Below, one piece after another: positions 30,834 through 40,423 of a stretch of DNA of 64,000 bases (position 1 is the first letter of the stretch; every line of letters begins with the position of its first letter). The notes below the pieces were generated by a model. It was not told the DNA's origin, searched no databases, and was given only the letters and a program-made list of their open reading frames with translations. Source of the DNA: Asparagopsis taxiformis (taxonomy: Eukaryota > Rhodophyta > Florideophyceae > Bonnemaisoniales > Bonnemaisoniaceae); NCBI GenBank assembly GCA_030407315.1, contig JALQPE010002028.1:62001-126000 (forward strand). Direction: 5' to 3'. A program made the position numbers and the translations under genes.

Positions 30834-32946
30834 ATGTCACAATCTCTTCCCCGACGATCTCCACGAAAACAGCGAGAAGAAGGTTCAGTGCCAACATCCG
30901 AATACGACTTACAACCGTCCACGTTGTTCCATGACATCCCCAGCCGGAATTCTCGTCACGAAATTGACGAGAATGGAAGTCCAGATGACTATACTAAGGT
31001 CTACACGTTCCTAGACTCCCTTGACTCAAGGCTTAAGTTAAGCGTGATGTGCTAAAGAACATGCTCCGCAGATGGCGTCAAAAGCTCGGAAGAAATAGGC
31101 TACAACTTCTATTCCGCAGCTATAAGTACATCAAAGATTTGATAGATGATGGGAAAGACTTGAAGCAGAAGATGGAAAGTAATCTCCTGCCCAGACTTCG
31201 ACACATTCTTAGGAGAATATTGTCAAGATTGGGTTACACCTCCTTCAGAAGATACAATTAGGAAGGAGTTGAACATACAAGTTCTTCCACAAAACCGTAC
31301 ATCACAAATCAAAATGTATGGATCAGGAGGAAATGAGAAGGGGGAAGGAGAGGATAATAACGGGAACGAGGACTGCCAGCAGAACTTCTCAGTATCTGAA
31401 TTTGCTCGACTGTTTGTTATTTTACGTGATGACAAAGACGCAAGGTCGGCCATTTACAGACTTGGACAGGAAATGACTCGGGCAGACCTTGATTCCGGGA
31501 AAACGCGAGATTCGTTCTGGGGAATCGTGGCAGACAAGTTCAATAGTGATGATGTCATTCTGAACCAATCATTTGTTGGAAACTGTCATACCACGGAGTG
31601 GTCTGCCCTGGTGGGGTCGTGTCGACATCCTATTGGATGACCCCGGTTCGGGAATAACCAATGGAAACAGCCTCGCTGTATCTCAGACCAGTGAGGGAGA
31701 GGGACCCATTGGGACAACTAAAGACCCCCACAAGGGGCAAATTTTAACTAAGCTGACTCAGCTAACTTTACACTGTAACACTAACAGTCGGTGATCTCGC
31801 GGGCTCCCGCAGTCGCCATAATCAGGGATCTGATCGGTGCACATAAGGATATTTATTCCTAACTGTCTACCTACCCTAACTGTTTACAGTAACTTAGTTT
31901 AGTATAAAATGCCTCTGGATTAGCCAGAGTGCTTAACCTTTAGAGGTAACGTAAACTCACGTGGAATTTACGACTCCACTGAACAGTGTTTGCATTGCTC
32001 TATTCCATCCTTCCAGGACGAATTATCTTTAGCTATACAGCTCGACTGGTTACGTCTTTCGCTCCATCAATACGCACTTCGTGCGTGAGCACCCCCAACC
32101 TTCACCCGGCATTACCGGAAGACTTTTCGTGGTATACTCGCTATTGGCAGTTGACGCAAGATTCGCTTGCTCTACCACACTACCGAGGCTCGGGACACCT
32201 GTAGAGTGGGTTTGCCGCTTTGCGGATTTTCTACCTACTACAGAAACGTAGACGAAGCTGATCCCACAGAACCACCACCGTGCGTTAGAACTGGTGCTGT
32301 TCTGAAAAGGCAATTCAATGCAGCCAAAAAATTATTCACTGCAGCATTGAAAAAGTGGCGTAGGTCTGGACAGAATAATCCTGATGCATTTGTTTCCTTT
32401 CTGAAACATAATGGTGAAGAACTAAGCGCCTCCTCCAAAAAGGCATTGATCATATTTGTTTTATGCAGGCTTGGAACACCCAATGCAGACAATCTGCTTA
32501 TTGACTTGACAACAAAAATTATGAACACAGGAGGATGTGAGGGTGGTCTTTCACCTTGTGAAAATTCCACAGGGGCCCCTGTAAGTCCGGACTTTGGATT
32601 TCAGAAATCACGGAGAAAACGGAGGAGAAGCACTGAAAATGATGGTTCAATTGACAAGGATATGCAGAGTATTGACAGCGCTGTTAGTAATTTATCAATA
32701 ATTGTACCGGAAGATTCTGTTAATGGTGATTCTGCCCACAGAGAAGTTTCGAAGTCCACGAAGCATATAACGGAATGGAAAGAAAACAACTCTATGTTCG
32801 AGATTCTTGAATCTGCACTGAATGCGTTGGAGAGAGCGGAAGCAAGGGGTAGAGAGGAGTTTCTCGAAATAGCAAAAAAGAGGTACGACAAAGCACTGAA
32901 GGCTTACAAGGAAGTTTGCGATGTTGAAAAGGATAGATTGTTGTAA
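30834..32946 (+). pseudogene. Harbinger accessory ORF, frameshifted and split by solo LTR
   Basis: Coding pieces with consistent character run from about 30,834 (MSQSLPRRSPRKQREEG, basic) through frame changes near 31,040 and 31,180 to a good frame at about 31,164-31,583 (SEFARLFVILRDDKDARSA, LTRADLDSGKTRD-like TRADLDSGKTRDSFW, KFNSDD). The frame resumes after the solo LTR at 32,248 and runs to a TAA at 32,944-32,946. The second half has RQFNAAKKLFTAALKKW, a basic KSRRKRRR tract and a C-terminal coiled coil ending DVEKDRLL. If LTR plus one GAAAC copy is removed, both halves are in frame. PIF/Harbinger elements usually carry a second, DNA-binding protein that helps the transposase; that role is inferred from position. 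Confidence 0.6.
31584..32242. mobile_element. solo LTR (copy 2) inside Harbinger accessory ORF
   Basis: 659 bp, TGTCATACC...CTACTACA, the same family as 28,843-29,503. A perfect 5-bp target duplication GAAAC flanks it (31,579-31,583 and 32,243-32,247). No interior remains, so it arose by LTR-LTR recombination. It is the youngest event in this nest. Confidence 0.93.
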
Positions 32947-33121
32947 ACAGATAGTTTTAGTCTGACTGCGATTGAAGTATCATAAGAATTTATTTAGTGA
33001 ATTAGAGCTTCATGCAGCTTTGCTACCTGTAGATACCATAATCATGACTTGGAAAGCAACGCCAACAAATTTAGAATAGTTCTGAGGTGTTTACTATACC
33101 CTACAACGCTTTTGAGCGCAT

Positions 33122-34195
33122 TCATGCAAAATGGGCAGGAATCGAGCGGTGAGTAATAGCAGGTCGTTCGTAGCCACCAGATTCTATTACTCTGACAAGT
33201 CTTTTTCGTGTTTTTGATACATCGAGACGACTGTTACACGACTCGTCAGCTATTTCTCGGATATTATGGTCCGAAAACCAAGCCTTAGAGCGATGAATAT
33301 TAATCATATCATCTTTAGAAAGCTCACTCCTGCGCACAGACCCCCCATGGATGATACAAAAATTAAAGATTGACATTGTAGTACTAATGACCTCCGAAGC
33401 TATCTGTACATCAATATTTAGCTTTCTGAGAATCCCCCACGTTGCCATCAACATACCAAATGCCTGTTCTACATGCATGCTCATACTAGAATGGTAAAAA
33501 TTGAATGAATCTTCAATATCTGTCATTTGCGAGGAGGGCACAGGTGTTATGAGATAGTTTGTACAGATATATGCTTCATCTCCTGCTATCCAAAACGGAT
33601 GCGGAAGCTCATCTTCAAGAAACTTCCCAAGTGCCGATACAGAGTGTGCAAGCGAGTCATGAGTGGAACCAGTACATATAGCCGAATAGCAAATAAACCG
33701 GTATCTGTAGTCTACGACATCCTGGACGGGAATTGAATAAAAGTCTTTCCTGCAGTAAAATGTCTCTGAGTAATGATCATTGTTCGGTTTCATTATTTTG
33801 ACGCATATTCCACCCAGAGCTCCGACGCAGCCTGTTAATGGATTTACCGGCTTCCGGGAAATCTGGAAGCCTTCAGAACTTCTTTGAAGACCTTGGAAAG
33901 TTTTGGGAAATCCAGGTAGTGTCAATGCAGCATCAATGGCCTTCCTTGTAGAATGAAATACATTATGTACAGTCGTCCTGCCTACGCAGAATGCCCTCAT
34001 TACTGACCATGCCTGTGTGCCTGTTAGTATCATCAAGCAAACTGCTAGACGTAGATCAGGTGGTACAACTGGACGGGATGCACGCAGTCCCATTTCTTCG
34101 TTTCGCTTCAATTCCGGTTCAATGAGGAATAGAAGCTTATAAAATGTAGCCATTTGCATTCGATAGACCCTGCAGAATTCAATATCATTATACAT
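33122..34195 (-). CDS. PIF/Harbinger transposase (DDE_4 type), first Asp missing
   Basis: 357 residues, ATG at 34,195, no introns or frameshifts. An N-terminal helical region (residues 40-90: RLAVCLMILTGTQAWSVMRAF, VGRTTVHNVFH) is the helix-turn-helix common in HARBI1-like proteins. The catalytic core follows: GCVGALGGICVKI at 122-134, GSTHDS with D180, GDEAY with D206, and HVEQAFGML with E243. In active relatives the first motif reads GA(I/L)DG; here the Asp is Gly128, so the protein is probably catalytically dead despite an intact frame. It converges on the accessory ORF, ending 175 bp from it. Confidence 0.88.
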   Translation of the reverse strand: MYNDIEFCRVYRMQMATFYKLLFLIEPELKRNEEMGLRASRPVVPPDLRLAVCLMILTGTQAWSVMRAFCVGRTTVHNVFHSTRKAIDAALTLPGFPKTFQGLQRSSEGFQISRKPVNPLTGCVGALGGICVKIMKPNNDHYSETFYCRKDFYSIPVQDVVDYRYRFICYSAICTGSTHDSLAHSVSALGKFLEDELPHPFWIAGDEAYICTNYLITPVPSSQMTDIEDSFNFYHSSMSMHVEQAFGMLMATWGILRKLNIDVQIASEVISTTMSIFNFCIIHGGSVRRSELSKDDMINIHRSKAWFSDHNIREIADESCNSRLDVSKTRKRLVRVIESGGYERPAITHRSIPAHFA

Positions 34196-34649
34196 CCGAT
34201 TTGCATGTGAAAACGTTATACCATGGCGGATATCGGATGGTTTCGGGAAAGATCGACGGACTTGACCGTGTTTTAGTTGCTTCCGCTATGCGGAAAGAAC
34301 TCCAAGTGAGCATGAAAGTAGGAGCAACAGCCTTCTGATAGAGACAATCTTCTGCTGTGTCAGCGGGAATCCCATGTCGGATTAGGAATCAGGTACATTG
34401 CACTCCCCACAGAATTACGTATCTGTGTCCTGTTAGGAGTTTTCTCCGCGCTGTGCGCGTACAGGGAGCTCGCGTACATAGAGCTTGAATCGACATATTA
34501 TCGTCCGCGAATCATTCTTACAAAAGTTGTGAATTTCTATGAGCGTCAGATGACGGAAATCGAAAACATTCAAGTTAGTTTATTAAACTTCCGTAAGGGA
34601 GATTACTTTAGAACTTCTAACTTATTCCGTTCTGAATTCGATGGATTCC

Positions 34650-34698
34650 GTGCATAATGTGCAGTGCGTGCCAAATGTGCGTTTGTTAGGACCGGCCC
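34650..34698 (-). repeat. Harbinger right terminal inverted repeat
   Basis: 49 bp, reverse complement of the left TIR with one mismatch; TCA follows. Confidence 0.93.
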
Positions 34699-34701
34699 TC
34701 A

Positions 34702-35505
34702 GACGACAAAAGTCTACTGCTCTAAATTGACCCATACATCCAAAACGCGTTCCTGAATGCACCGAAATCACCAAAAAAAACCTTCTGTTTTCTTTCATTA
34801 TAGCAAATGTCATGACTCAAAGTGTTCCGAATCAAACTACGGAGAAGGGTATCTCTGGTGGACAAAGACAACATGAGTGTTCTGTTCATCATGGGACAAG
34901 CGGCGTAAAACTGTGCCTTTATGACTTATCGGGCGTTAATCTTCCGAGCATACTGTCTCTGATGACGCCGTTGCCGACGCTTTTGCTTCGACCTGTCGAC
35001 CAACCAGAAAGCTCTATTGTGTCCGGTCAAACATGCAAATCGCTGTAGAAAGTGTCTCACGCATTACTTTCCTGGCAAGCTGGAAATTTCTGTCCACTTC
35101 GAGCAACCCCAAAAGAATGAATTACAGTTGCAAGAAACGGAAATTTACTGTAAGGGAGAAAGTGAGCGACCCCTTTGTTGACATTTCGCTTGCGCGTAGG
35201 CAAGTTAACAATTTTGTATTGTTTTGAAAAAACACGATTGTGCACAGTATGCGCACCGTTTCCTAAGAGCTGTTCTCGCCAAATACGCAAGCACTGCCAG
35301 GTATGGAAGTTCACCAATCTCCATCGGCACTGTACGTTCGAAGACTTGTCCGACCGTCGCGTTTCCCAAGACACCAGCCGCACCGTTTACACGCCATTAC
35401 ATTTGAGATTTGAACGAGTGCTAGGTGGCGATGCAAGCGCCGCCGGACCGCAGTCACGATTCCCACAAGAAGGGCTTTCGGGCCCACTCGCGTTAAACCC
35501 GGGTT
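34702..35505. other. spacer between Harbinger element and TBCCD1 gene
   Basis: 0.8 kb with no domain-bearing ORF. It should hold the promoter and 5' UTR of the gene at 35,506. Confidence 0.5.
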
Positions 35506-37917
35506 ATGCCTGTCGTGCAGTTCACTACAGATCTAGCAATGGACCAACGCATGATTGACGCAGAAGCGGAGCCGATCGGCCCATTGTGGATAAGAAGGCA
35601 AGTCTTCGAACACTCAGTTGCCGTCCCCTTGCTCACATCTTCCACGGCCTCTCAAGTCGACTTTCCGCGCCTAACTGCAGAACTAGTATCCGCTTCCGTA
35701 GTCTCCGATCCAAAAATCCCCCCCGCTGTGACTTATGATGCTTGGGTTGCGGCCGCCGGCTTGCATGCTCGCCTTGATTCTTCTGAAGATGCGGGAGTAA
35801 TTATTGAAGCTCTCGAGACAAATGCACCAGATGCGTTTGTACGTTGTAACGATCCCGAAAAGCTTGCTCCCGGTCGCCAGGTCAATTATAGACAACTGCT
35901 TATTCCTGTGCCAGAGTTGCTAGCATTTTTAAAACTCCATGCCGCGGCTACAATCTCAAGCCGTTTTCGCGAAACAGCTGACACTGTATGGCCTGTTCCT
36001 GAGAACCCTGTCACTTTATCACCCGCAGCGGTCACCGTTAATCAACCTGCGTATCCGGGAAGCCCAGGAGTTTCACGCCACGCTAACGCCCAGGGTTCAA
36101 TGGGAACAGTGAACTCCCCGAATACAGCAACTGTTCCTACAGCGATATTGAGTCCCGCTTCACCTCGAATCCAGCATGTCATCCAACAAAACTCATTGGG
36201 TTCACCTGGATCGAGGTTTGGCACAGCCTCACCGAATAGTGCGAATCCGAGTCCCCAAACGCCTGGGGTAGTGGGTGTACAAGGGACAACGAGCAGCAGT
36301 GGAAGTACGGCTCAATCTACAGCGCCACCAAGCCCTGGAATGGATGGACTCGTTCGGAAAAAGACACCAACTCATCTAGGTGCTATGGTAAACACTCAGT
36401 CAGCGATAATTGCTTCAGTGGAACATGCATTTCAGCGAGAAACCAGTCTCGTCGTATCCAATTTGAAGGGTTTGCTGCTTGCCATTGTTGGAGCATATCG
36501 CATAGGACAAGGCCTAGACATTGTGCATAGTGATATATCTCATAATGAAAGTGGGATATTGATGGGTGGCGGTAGCACAGCTGCGGAAAGCGGCACTCTA
36601 ACAAGAAGCAACTCCAATGGGAAGGTTAGGCGAGTGAACTCAACTGGTTCTAACGCAGAAGTTTCGATGACTGATGAAAATCTCAAGTATTCGACGCAGA
36701 ACTTGCCAGTAACTCGACAAATGTTTGAACATCTTTCGTTTCTACTAACGACAACATGTGGGCCATCTGACTCCTATCGCCCAATTTCCCTGGTCGTTCC
36801 GCAGTGGAGAGACTGGTCAAGCACCGTTACAGTTCCTCTCGGAGAGTTGGTAGATATACTAACAGCTTCTTTGACTCGTGTTTGCCAGATGCGAGAAATA
36901 GACGGCTCAACAGATGTGGCTGAGATTCGGGACCTCGACAAAAAGACAATACTCCGATCTTCATTACCGAGTATTCACACTGGAGAGACAAAGTATCCAC
37001 ATGGTACCGAGATCCGAGTATCTAACTGTTCGGACTGTCATTTCTATTTGATGAACTCGTTAGGAAGAGTGTCTCTAATAGCATGTAGAGACAGTACTCT
37101 TTTCGTGGGTTCGTGCGTATCTGTATCTTTGATCAATTGTACCAACGTTCATTTACATGCGATTGCTCGCGTTTGTCGAGTAACGAACTGCTTCGATACG
37201 TATTTGTATCTATGCACGAATAGATATCCACAGATCGTGGGGGAAAATCGCGGTCTTGTATTTGCGCCCTACAATGCTGCTTTCTCCAAGGCAGAAGCCG
37301 AAAAGTATGTGGCCGCAGTAGGTATCGATCCTACACGCAATGTTTGGGACAAGTTCTATAGACCAGTTCATCGTTCCTCGCTATCTCTAGACCGCTCTGA
37401 TCCGGATTTGACAACAGCAGTTGCTACAACTCTCCAACCTGAACATTTCCTGCCGTTTTCTGTTCCGGTAAGGCAAAATGCGTCATCAAGCTCTGAAAGT
37501 TTTGATGGAAATGATCCTACACGCACTGGAAATGATGAGGAAGAAGACCGAGATGCAATATCCAAAGCACTTTTTTCAGTTCCGTTGCCGTTGCCGCCAG
37601 TTTATGCTGATCAGTTGGCAAAGAAATCTTTGGAAATCAGTACGATTCGAAAGAATATTCGGGCTCTTGAGAAGAGCAATGCTGGGCCTCGTATTTCAGA
37701 AGAGAGCAATGAAATTAGTACGACTGATGTTTCCATGAGTGACGGGGCAGCCTCTGTTCCGAGCAAAGTAGTAGACGAAACTGCGAATGGCTCAATCATG
37801 TTGAGCAAGAAGGGTTTGGTTCAGTCTTTAGTGCAGGACAGATTTCGGGAGTGGTTGAACAGCACTGGAAAGATGAAGCAGATTACTGAATTGGTGAGAT
37901 TGGACCAAGAAGCATAG
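35506..37917 (+). CDS. TBCC domain-containing protein 1 (TBCCD1-like)
   Basis: 803 residues from ATG 35,506 (an in-frame Met 11 codons later is an alternative start). The N-terminal 150 residues are well ordered. Residues about 165-270 are Ser/Pro/Thr/Asn-rich and probably disordered. A helical region follows. The C-CAP/TBCC beta-helix is at about 490-610: HGTEIRVSNCSDCHFYLMNS, GRVSLIACRDSTLFVGSC, VSLINCTNVHLHAIARVCRV, with the typical repeated ladder of short strands and Cys/Asn. GLVFAPYNAAF and the Asn-x-Trp that follows match the conserved end of the TBCCD1 subfamily. TBCCD1 proteins act at centrosomes or basal bodies and organise the cytoskeleton in animals and algae. Red algae lack centrioles, so the role here is open. 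The C-terminus is a Ser/Glu-rich tail. Confidence 0.8.
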   Translation: MPVVQFTTDLAMDQRMIDAEAEPIGPLWIRRQVFEHSVAVPLLTSSTASQVDFPRLTAELVSASVVSDPKIPPAVTYDAWVAAAGLHARLDSSEDAGVIIEALETNAPDAFVRCNDPEKLAPGRQVNYRQLLIPVPELLAFLKLHAAATISSRFRETADTVWPVPENPVTLSPAAVTVNQPAYPGSPGVSRHANAQGSMGTVNSPNTATVPTAILSPASPRIQHVIQQNSLGSPGSRFGTASPNSANPSPQTPGVVGVQGTTSSSGSTAQSTAPPSPGMDGLVRKKTPTHLGAMVNTQSAIIASVEHAFQRETSLVVSNLKGLLLAIVGAYRIGQGLDIVHSDISHNESGILMGGGSTAAESGTLTRSNSNGKVRRVNSTGSNAEVSMTDENLKYSTQNLPVTRQMFEHLSFLLTTTCGPSDSYRPISLVVPQWRDWSSTVTVPLGELVDILTASLTRVCQMREIDGSTDVAEIRDLDKKTILRSSLPSIHTGETKYPHGTEIRVSNCSDCHFYLMNSLGRVSLIACRDSTLFVGSCVSVSLINCTNVHLHAIARVCRVTNCFDTYLYLCTNRYPQIVGENRGLVFAPYNAAFSKAEAEKYVAAVGIDPTRNVWDKFYRPVHRSSLSLDRSDPDLTTAVATTLQPEHFLPFSVPVRQNASSSSESFDGNDPTRTGNDEEEDRDAISKALFSVPLPLPPVYADQLAKKSLEISTIRKNIRALEKSNAGPRISEESNEISTTDVSMSDGAASVPSKVVDETANGSIMLSKKGLVQSLVQDRFREWLNSTGKMKQITELVRLDQEA

Positions 37918-38964
37918 TGTTATAGCTTGGTGATGTGGAAATAAAAGGACGTGGTCGAATCAGGGGCTCATCGGGGTGTCTATTGCAGCAGATGATGATA
38001 ATGGAACGTCTCACATGAATATAAATGTCTCCCGTTTGTAATCGATCCTGGTAAATTGTACAAGTGCAAATGGGGTTGTATTTTTATTACCTACTTGGAT
38101 TCTCCGTCACTGACCACGCAACGTAACAAGCTTTCAGATTCTGCTTCTACTAATATCCCGTCCACTCTGCCGGTCACCGTATATCTTGAAGTTGTATTCA
38201 CGAAGGATTTTCCGAGATGATATGATCAATACGAGTATGCAGTTCTGATCAAGTTTAGAGAGCCACATACCTGCACAACCCTTGATACTTTACCTCTATC
38301 TTTCACCCCTCCCAATCCTGTTCGACAGTTTCTCATAGACTCACACTTAAGATGACCTCAAGAATTACTGCTTCTCTTCCATGGGGATACGTGTTTGAGA
38401 ATTCACACATATACGACTCTATGGGGGAAGAGTTTTATAACCTGAAATACCCATAGGATCTAGGACGAACTGTCCTCTACCCAAATCCTACCCACATTAC
38501 GAGTACAAATGGAATTATCTTCATTCTTCATACATCCCATTCATTCGCAGTGGTTCGCCGCCCAAGCTACTGCCCCCCCCCCGCGCACCCCCGTGTCGAG
38601 AAAAATACACCACACGGTTGCATATTGACAATTCCAAACATTTTTCACAAGTAGAACCGGTACTGAATAGTGAGTTCCGATCAGGAGAATGAGCGTCAGA
38701 AGACCATGACTAAGATGTTAACCATATTGCCAAGGGATAGTAGATAAAGATTCCACATCTCCAGAACACTGCGAGTCTTCTCTTTAGCAACTCATGCCCT
38801 TGTTGAACCCCATAATTATTAGATTTGAGGCATGGAGAAGCACTTTGTTGAATAGAACAGATGAGTGTAGATTGTGACAATGCTTTGGAAACATACTCGT
38901 TCTACCACAGACACTGATCAATACTGATCATAGTGCAGTCATAACTTCGACTTCCGATTTCGGA
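37918..38964. other. 3' intergenic region, no gene seen
   Basis: About 1 kb between convergent genes (TBCCD1-like and CINP-like). It contains a poly-C run at about 38,573-38,583. No ORF, tRNA or repeat is supported. Confidence 0.6.
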
Positions 38965-39657
38965 CTAGCGCTTCTTACGACCACTCTGCTTCAAAAAGGC
39001 AAGCGCTGGTGAAATATTGGCATCACTAGATGACTTTTTGTGCTGCTTATTTGGCGACGGGCTTGCAGGATAGGCAATTGGTGTTGAGAGATGTAGAGAT
39101 TGTTGTGCCTCCCTGGCATCGAGTTCTGCTTCAAAAGTTGCAACGATAAGCATTGCTGTAGACTTGAGTACGGACGGTTGTTCAAGCCAATACACAACAT
39201 CACATTGCAGTTTATCGTGATGGACGGGAGCATCGTCTGCCAGTCGTTGCAAATTGGACATAATGGATTGTTTGATGTTCAAATCGTGCTGCAGACTACT
39301 TGCAAATCGAGCAGTGAGCTGACACCAATGTGACAAGGGCAGGGACCAAATGGGGACCACACTTTTGTCGACTACGGCTTCTAGAGATTGCGCACATTCT
39401 TGTACAGAACGCAGAATTTTGGACAAACGGACGAGACACAACTGGAGCCATTTTGAGCTGTCTTGCGCTTGAGTGTGCAGTGAAGTTGTTGAATGTACGG
39501 CTGGGTTGGAGAAGGTATGAATTGCTGCATCTGACAGGGTTATGATAGCGTTAGAGATTGTTAGGACATGTTTGGAACCTTGTTCGGAGGCTGTACTCCA
39601 TGCTCCATCAGCGTCTTTGATCTTGTTGACGAGGATCTGGAGAGATGTTACATCCAT
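38965..39657 (-). CDS. CINP-like protein (CDK2-interacting protein homologue)
   Basis: 230 residues, ATG at 39,657, helical throughout. Features shared with the CINP family: an N-terminal NKIKDADGAWSTA (Lys-Ile-Lys-Asp then Trp) followed by ISN; a central coiled coil (WLQLCLVRLSKILRSVQEC); and a C-terminal core in which a Trp and Pro (IWSLPLSHW) precede a helix with ...DLNIKQSI and then VVYWLEQPSV, the 'WL-QP' motif. CINP links CDK2/CDC7 and the ATR-ATRIP checkpoint in animals, and single-copy relatives occur in plants. The Lys-rich tail (QSGRKKR) may be a nuclear signal. It was recognised by motif pattern only. Confidence 0.6.
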   Translation of the reverse strand: MDVTSLQILVNKIKDADGAWSTASEQGSKHVLTISNAIITLSDAAIHTFSNPAVHSTTSLHTQAQDSSKWLQLCLVRLSKILRSVQECAQSLEAVVDKSVVPIWSLPLSHWCQLTARFASSLQHDLNIKQSIMSNLQRLADDAPVHHDKLQCDVVYWLEQPSVLKSTAMLIVATFEAELDAREAQQSLHLSTPIAYPASPSPNKQHKKSSSDANISPALAFLKQSGRKKR

Positions 39658-39983
39658 GGCTCTAATCCGCGAGTCAGAAAGTGGACCTTGAATTAGGAAG
39701 AGATGGACTATACCGGAAAAATGGAAATTTGGATATTTCTGTGCAATATTTCAGCTAGCCAACCAAAAGCGCTTCTGAACATAGCAGGGAGACACAAGAA
39801 TGTTGAAGAAAGGGCAGTAAACACAAATTTATCCTGTGAGTGCTACAATTTCAGCCAACCAATTCTTCATTCTACACCATTCAAACCTGTCAGGCTCAGC
39901 GCTTTATTCCAAGCAACAAGTGTTTTAAACTACGCTCAAGATCCCAGTCATCCTCTCTTCCCCGTCCGTCATCTTCAACCACA
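39658..39983. promoter_or_regulatory. shared divergent promoter region
   Basis: 326 bp between the ATG codons of the CINP-like gene (minus) and the small plastid-type gene (plus); both promoters must lie here. CCAA-type boxes are present (for example CAACCAATTC at about 39,855), but no element can be assigned firmly. Confidence 0.5.
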
Positions 39984-40346
39984 ATGGCCTCTTACGCGTT
40001 CGTTTCGCTCAACCCCAGATTCACTAGCTTGCAAACGCGACTTTCACGGCCACATACACTTTGTCCGGCGCGGGCATCACCTAACAGATATGTCATAATG
40101 TGTGAACCGCCAGTTTCAGCAGCCGAAAGGACGCGTCAGCTACTAAGTGAGACCAAGCCGCTCGTCAAATTCCGAAAGGAGCCCGAATATTTGGAGGAAA
40201 AGACTGCCGTAGCATTCACATCTGCTAGTGGAAAAGAAAAAGCAATTGATGTATGGACCATTACAGCCCTTCTAACATTTTTGGTACCGCTTGTGGGCTT
40301 TGCTATCGGTGTTGCCACTGGGAATATAATAGTCAATCCTCGCTAA
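39984..40346 (+). CDS. small plastid-type membrane protein, unknown
   Basis: 120 residues from ATG 39,984 (CACAATGGC context). The first about 40 residues (MASYAFVSLNPRFTSLQTR...) are rich in Ser/Arg/Leu and lack acids, like a plastid transit peptide. The mature part has a charged segment (ETKPLVKFRKEPEYLEEKTA). One membrane helix follows (ITALLTFLVPLVGFAIGVATG), then a short NIIVNPR tail. No chlorophyll-binding motif is visible. A single-helix thylakoid or envelope protein is likely; the family is not recognised. It converges with the carrier gene, only 77 bp apart. Confidence 0.65.
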   Translation: MASYAFVSLNPRFTSLQTRLSRPHTLCPARASPNRYVIMCEPPVSAAERTRQLLSETKPLVKFRKEPEYLEEKTAVAFTSASGKEKAIDVWTITALLTFLVPLVGFAIGVATGNIIVNPR

Positions 40347-40423
40347 TTTTGAAAAACTGCAACGTATACGACACGGTAAACTTTCTGCACACATGTTTAT
40401 TTGCAAGTTATGCTATCGCATGT

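Larger units (their letters stand above)
30485..34698. mobile_element. PIF/Harbinger DNA transposon, 4.2 kb
   Basis: 49-bp terminal inverted repeats at 30,485-30,533 and 34,650-34,698, starting GGGCCGGTCCTAACAA, differ at one base. TCA flanks both ends (30,482-30,484 and 34,699-34,701), the 3-bp target duplication typical of this superfamily. Inside are a transposase on the minus strand and an accessory ORF on the plus strand, tail to tail. A 659-bp solo LTR was added later. Confidence 0.93.

Noticed and set aside
38565..38600. Poly-C run as a functional element
   Set aside because: A simple homopolymer run in an intergenic region; also a common assembly weak spot.
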